Below, in pieces: positions 61,353 to 64,000 of a stretch of 64,000 nt of DNA. Every line of letters starts with the position of its first letter. Position 1 is the stretch's first letter. Source of the stretch: Ciona savignyi. Its lineage: Eukaryota > Chordata > Ascidiacea > Phlebobranchia > Cionidae. Made by a program: the position numbers and the translations under genes. Below the pieces are notes generated by a model. That model did no database searches. It saw nothing but the letters and a program-made list of their open reading frames with translations, and was not told the DNA's origin. The stretch is from the NCBI GenBank assembly GCA_000149265.1, contig CH002742.1, forward strand, positions 138,801 through 202,800. Direction: 5' to 3'.

Positions 61353-63707
61353 CTAGGAAACTCCATTAGCGGTGACAGATGGCATTGTACGTTTTCGAGA
61401 TTCTTTCTCATCCTCAGAGGAGCTTGATGAGGAGTCGCTGGAGGATGAGGAGGAATCTGATGAAGAGTCGGAACTCACGTAATCATCGGTTGAGATCTTA
61501 TCAGTAATCGCAGCCACCTCCGGCCGTTCTTTTCTTAAAATCCTTTGAAATGTGAAAATAATTAAAAATGCATTCAGGCGGATATGTTTAATAGTTACAA
61601 CATTACCAACAAATCTGAGAATATATTTTAGTTGCATTGACTGGTTTACCAAAGAGATAGTGTTTTAGTTGGGTGTAATATCAACATTCTGTTGTAATCA
61701 TCCAACATACCCATAAGTAAGACACTGTATTTTACATATTGACACACTTGAACTGATTACTTTTTACTGTAATGAACATGTAGATACTATAAGAAAACAA
61801 AACTTAGAAAAAAAAAACATTTTAAACTACAGTAGACTGTTTAGGTCTAAGTAAAAATAAGTTACCGAATCCATTTACGAGATAGCTTTGGCCTTCCTTT
61901 AACTGTTTTTGGCCAAACTGTGGGGAAGTTGGTGACTGAGGCAAAGTTTTGTGTAACGGCAATTGTTGTGTCGAGGTTAAGAACAAGATGCCACCAACCA
62001 CCAGGTACAAACACAGTCTCACCTGGAAAGCAATCTAATAAGTATATCATAGCCAATAAAATTAAGCTTTCGTCGGCTCTAAAATGCTAAACACTGACCT
62101 CTATAATTTTAAACACAAATATACAACACGCATTATACTCGCTTTTGTAGAAACTAAAAAAGGCAAATACTATTTATTTACCTGGCTTTTGTAAGATTTC
62201 TAAAGGCTTGAATTCCTGTGGCCAATCTTTTGATTTGGTGCGGGGGTACACAATTTGGAACCAAGTGATAGCTTCATCTTGCTGTAATAATCCTTCACTA
62301 CGCTTCACCTGAATTATTTAGAATGAATTTACAAACAAGCCACTTTCAACAGTGCCAAAGAAATAACAGACCAACCTTGATCAGGTCTTTGGGGGTTTTG
62401 TTGGGAAACATGCACCATCTTTTGTGGCCACTCACAAGTGCATTCCAAGCACTTGTTCCTAAAGGATCTATGTGAATACCTGTTCCTGATAAGCGGGGTC
62501 CCATAACAAACCATCTGTATGGAGGCCTTTTCTTCTCTCCTGAATACCTGTGTCATAAAGTGTTAATAAAAGACATAACTTATTTTTACAAAGATATACA
62601 TTCACATATTACATTGAATTGTAACATTTATATAGTCTTTGAGATCATTTGTTGTTTGTTGTTTGGGTATCTTTTTATATGTATATAGTATATACACTCA
62701 TTATACTCATATAGGATACCACCCCTTTTGTTTTAAAATTACCATTTATAACCTTAATTTGTTTGAAACTACCATAACCAAATCTGTTAAATATACATTG
62801 TGTTCACCCTTCAGAATCAGTCTCTAAAAAAATGGTTACCTAAATAAATCATCTTTGAAATATTTTGGAATTTCAAAATCTTCTAGAAGTTGCTTCCGTT
62901 TATTGTGTTCACCATAGTTGCTATCAAAGATATAAAGTGGGCTGTCATCTCTTGTGGTCTTCATGTAATCGATGTAATACTTCATTTTCATTTTTACAGA
63001 ATAACCGTCATTGTCCTCCCCACACTTGAACTTTTGGTTGCGATATTTTTTCTTTAATCTTTCCAAAGTCCACTTTTGGTTTGCAAGCCATGAGTTTTGT
63101 GTGTTCAATAATACAATGGGTACGTTTGGTCGTTCATATCTAATACAAAAAAACATAAATCGAAAGTCAATATTTTGTATATGCATGGCATGAAAAAATA
63201 GCAGAATTAATGGTGGTACAAAATATTTTCATAAAGGACAACTAGTTAATAATAACTGTTTTAGAGTTTTAACTGTACGATATAGGCAAGATAGTACAAG
63301 GTTGGTAAAGCTTTGAAGCATTTATCATATTATCACAGAGTTCACCAATTACCTTTTTAGAATTTAACAACCCCAATAGTTTTAAATGGACCTACAAATT
63401 TTTCCATATTACATTAGCCTGGTTTAAAACTGCTTTAGTACAAATATAAGTTCTTTACGGCTAAGCTTTTTTATGGCAAGAAAACAATTATCTTTACAGC
63501 TCAGAAAAAATGACCATACTTGTCAATAAAGTCTTCACATGATAACTTTTCTGCATCAACTCTGAGAACGTTGTCTGAAACAGCAGAAATAGAAGTGTCA
63601 AACCATTCTTGGTATTTATGTCCCCTCCATCCATCTTCGCCCTTTAGCTCTGGCCTTGCTGCTTTTTTAGCAGCTCTAATCCTCTTTCTAGATTTGTGAT
63701 CAGACAT
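61353..63707 (-). CDS. JMJD6: JMJD6, Fe(II)/2-oxoglutarate JmjC hydroxylase, six exons, 377 residues
   Basis: Exons 63520-63707, 63139-62840, 62547-62376, 62308-62182, 62022-61866 and 61542-61353 join in phase with no conflict. The start at 63707 ([20 protein letters not shown]) matches the vertebrate N-terminus; the in-frame extension to 63734 is not conserved. Conserved blocks are [60 protein letters not shown] (iron ligands His and Asp), [19 protein letters not shown] (third iron ligand His) and [12 protein letters not shown]. The tail is a poly-Ser/Asp stretch ([20 protein letters not shown]), as in vertebrates, linked to nuclear localisation. JMJD6 hydroxylates lysines in splicing factors such as U2AF2; arginine demethylation is also reported but disputed. 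The enzyme looks complete. Confidence 0.97.
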
Positions 63708-64000
63708 TAAAAGGATGAAAATGTGTCGCAACAAATCGAAAAACTTTTTATTACCAGTAGACTATACCATTCGATTATAACCAAACAAACCAAAAATGGC
63801 TTTACTATTACTGCATTTACAACACTACACCACCTGTTTTTACACCATTGAACCTGTAATTAAACGATTGACTTGTGCAACTTAAGCAAGGACAAGGAAG
63901 CGTGTGTTTTCGCGTCTTTTTGCGAATAGATTATATCCTATATTAGCTAGAACATTGCAAAAAAATTTACTGAATAAGAAATTGCTGATGCTTATTTAAA
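63708..64000. other. 5' flank of JMJD6
   Basis: AT-rich right edge of the window, presumably the JMJD6 promoter and leader. No rightward gene is visible. Confidence 0.4.

Overview
The window reads as animal nuclear DNA from a compact invertebrate chordate genome, most likely an ascidian of the Ciona type. This is inference, not a database match. It rests on short AT-rich introns with GT...AG borders, clear chordate-type orthologues (ZFHX3/4, JMJD6, MIPEP, ceramide synthase, FBXL8-like), small tRNA-derived SINEs, and several start codons just after a 3' splice-type AG, as expected where spliced-leader trans-splicing is common. Exon borders were placed by eye from splice signals, phase matching and remembered family alignments.

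Left part (1-9 kb): the last two exons of an unrecognised coiled-coil gene (+, 217-693) meet tail to tail with a two-exon unrecognised gene (-, 800-1920). After about 3 kb without genes comes a four-exon P-loop sulfotransferase-like gene (+, 5049-7550) with a hAT-type MITE in its second intron. A terminal-inverted-repeat element and tRNA-derived SINEs follow.

Centre (about 9.9-46 kb): this is the domain of one large regulator, an orthologue of vertebrate ZFHX3/ZFHX4 (ATBF1) on the + strand. It has about 27 coding exons, 18892-45775, about 2,820 codons by my sum, many C2H2 fingers and four homeodomains. Some 10 kb of CpG-rich, TAATTA-rich, repeat-poor DNA lies upstream, and an 11-kb intron (20059-31054) of the same texture follows the third coding exon. 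I see no other gene in either stretch; they are the best candidates for its cis-regulatory DNA. The intron also carries a five-copy tandem repeat of about 335 bp next to a poly-T tract. Two zinc-finger exons (33.5-34.7 kb) hold conserved residues in shifted frames.

Right part (48.6-64 kb): a denser, CpG-poorer housekeeping block. An FBXL8-like F-box gene, a small coiled-coil gene and the mitochondrial intermediate peptidase MIPEP lie on the - strand. A possible small three-exon gene diverges from MIPEP. Two tandem ceramide synthase genes follow on the + strand, then a complete six-exon JMJD6 on the - strand. Five of these genes have an uninterrupted coding region, unlike their vertebrate counterparts.

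No LTR element, other virus-like element, CRISPR array or rRNA gene was recognised.
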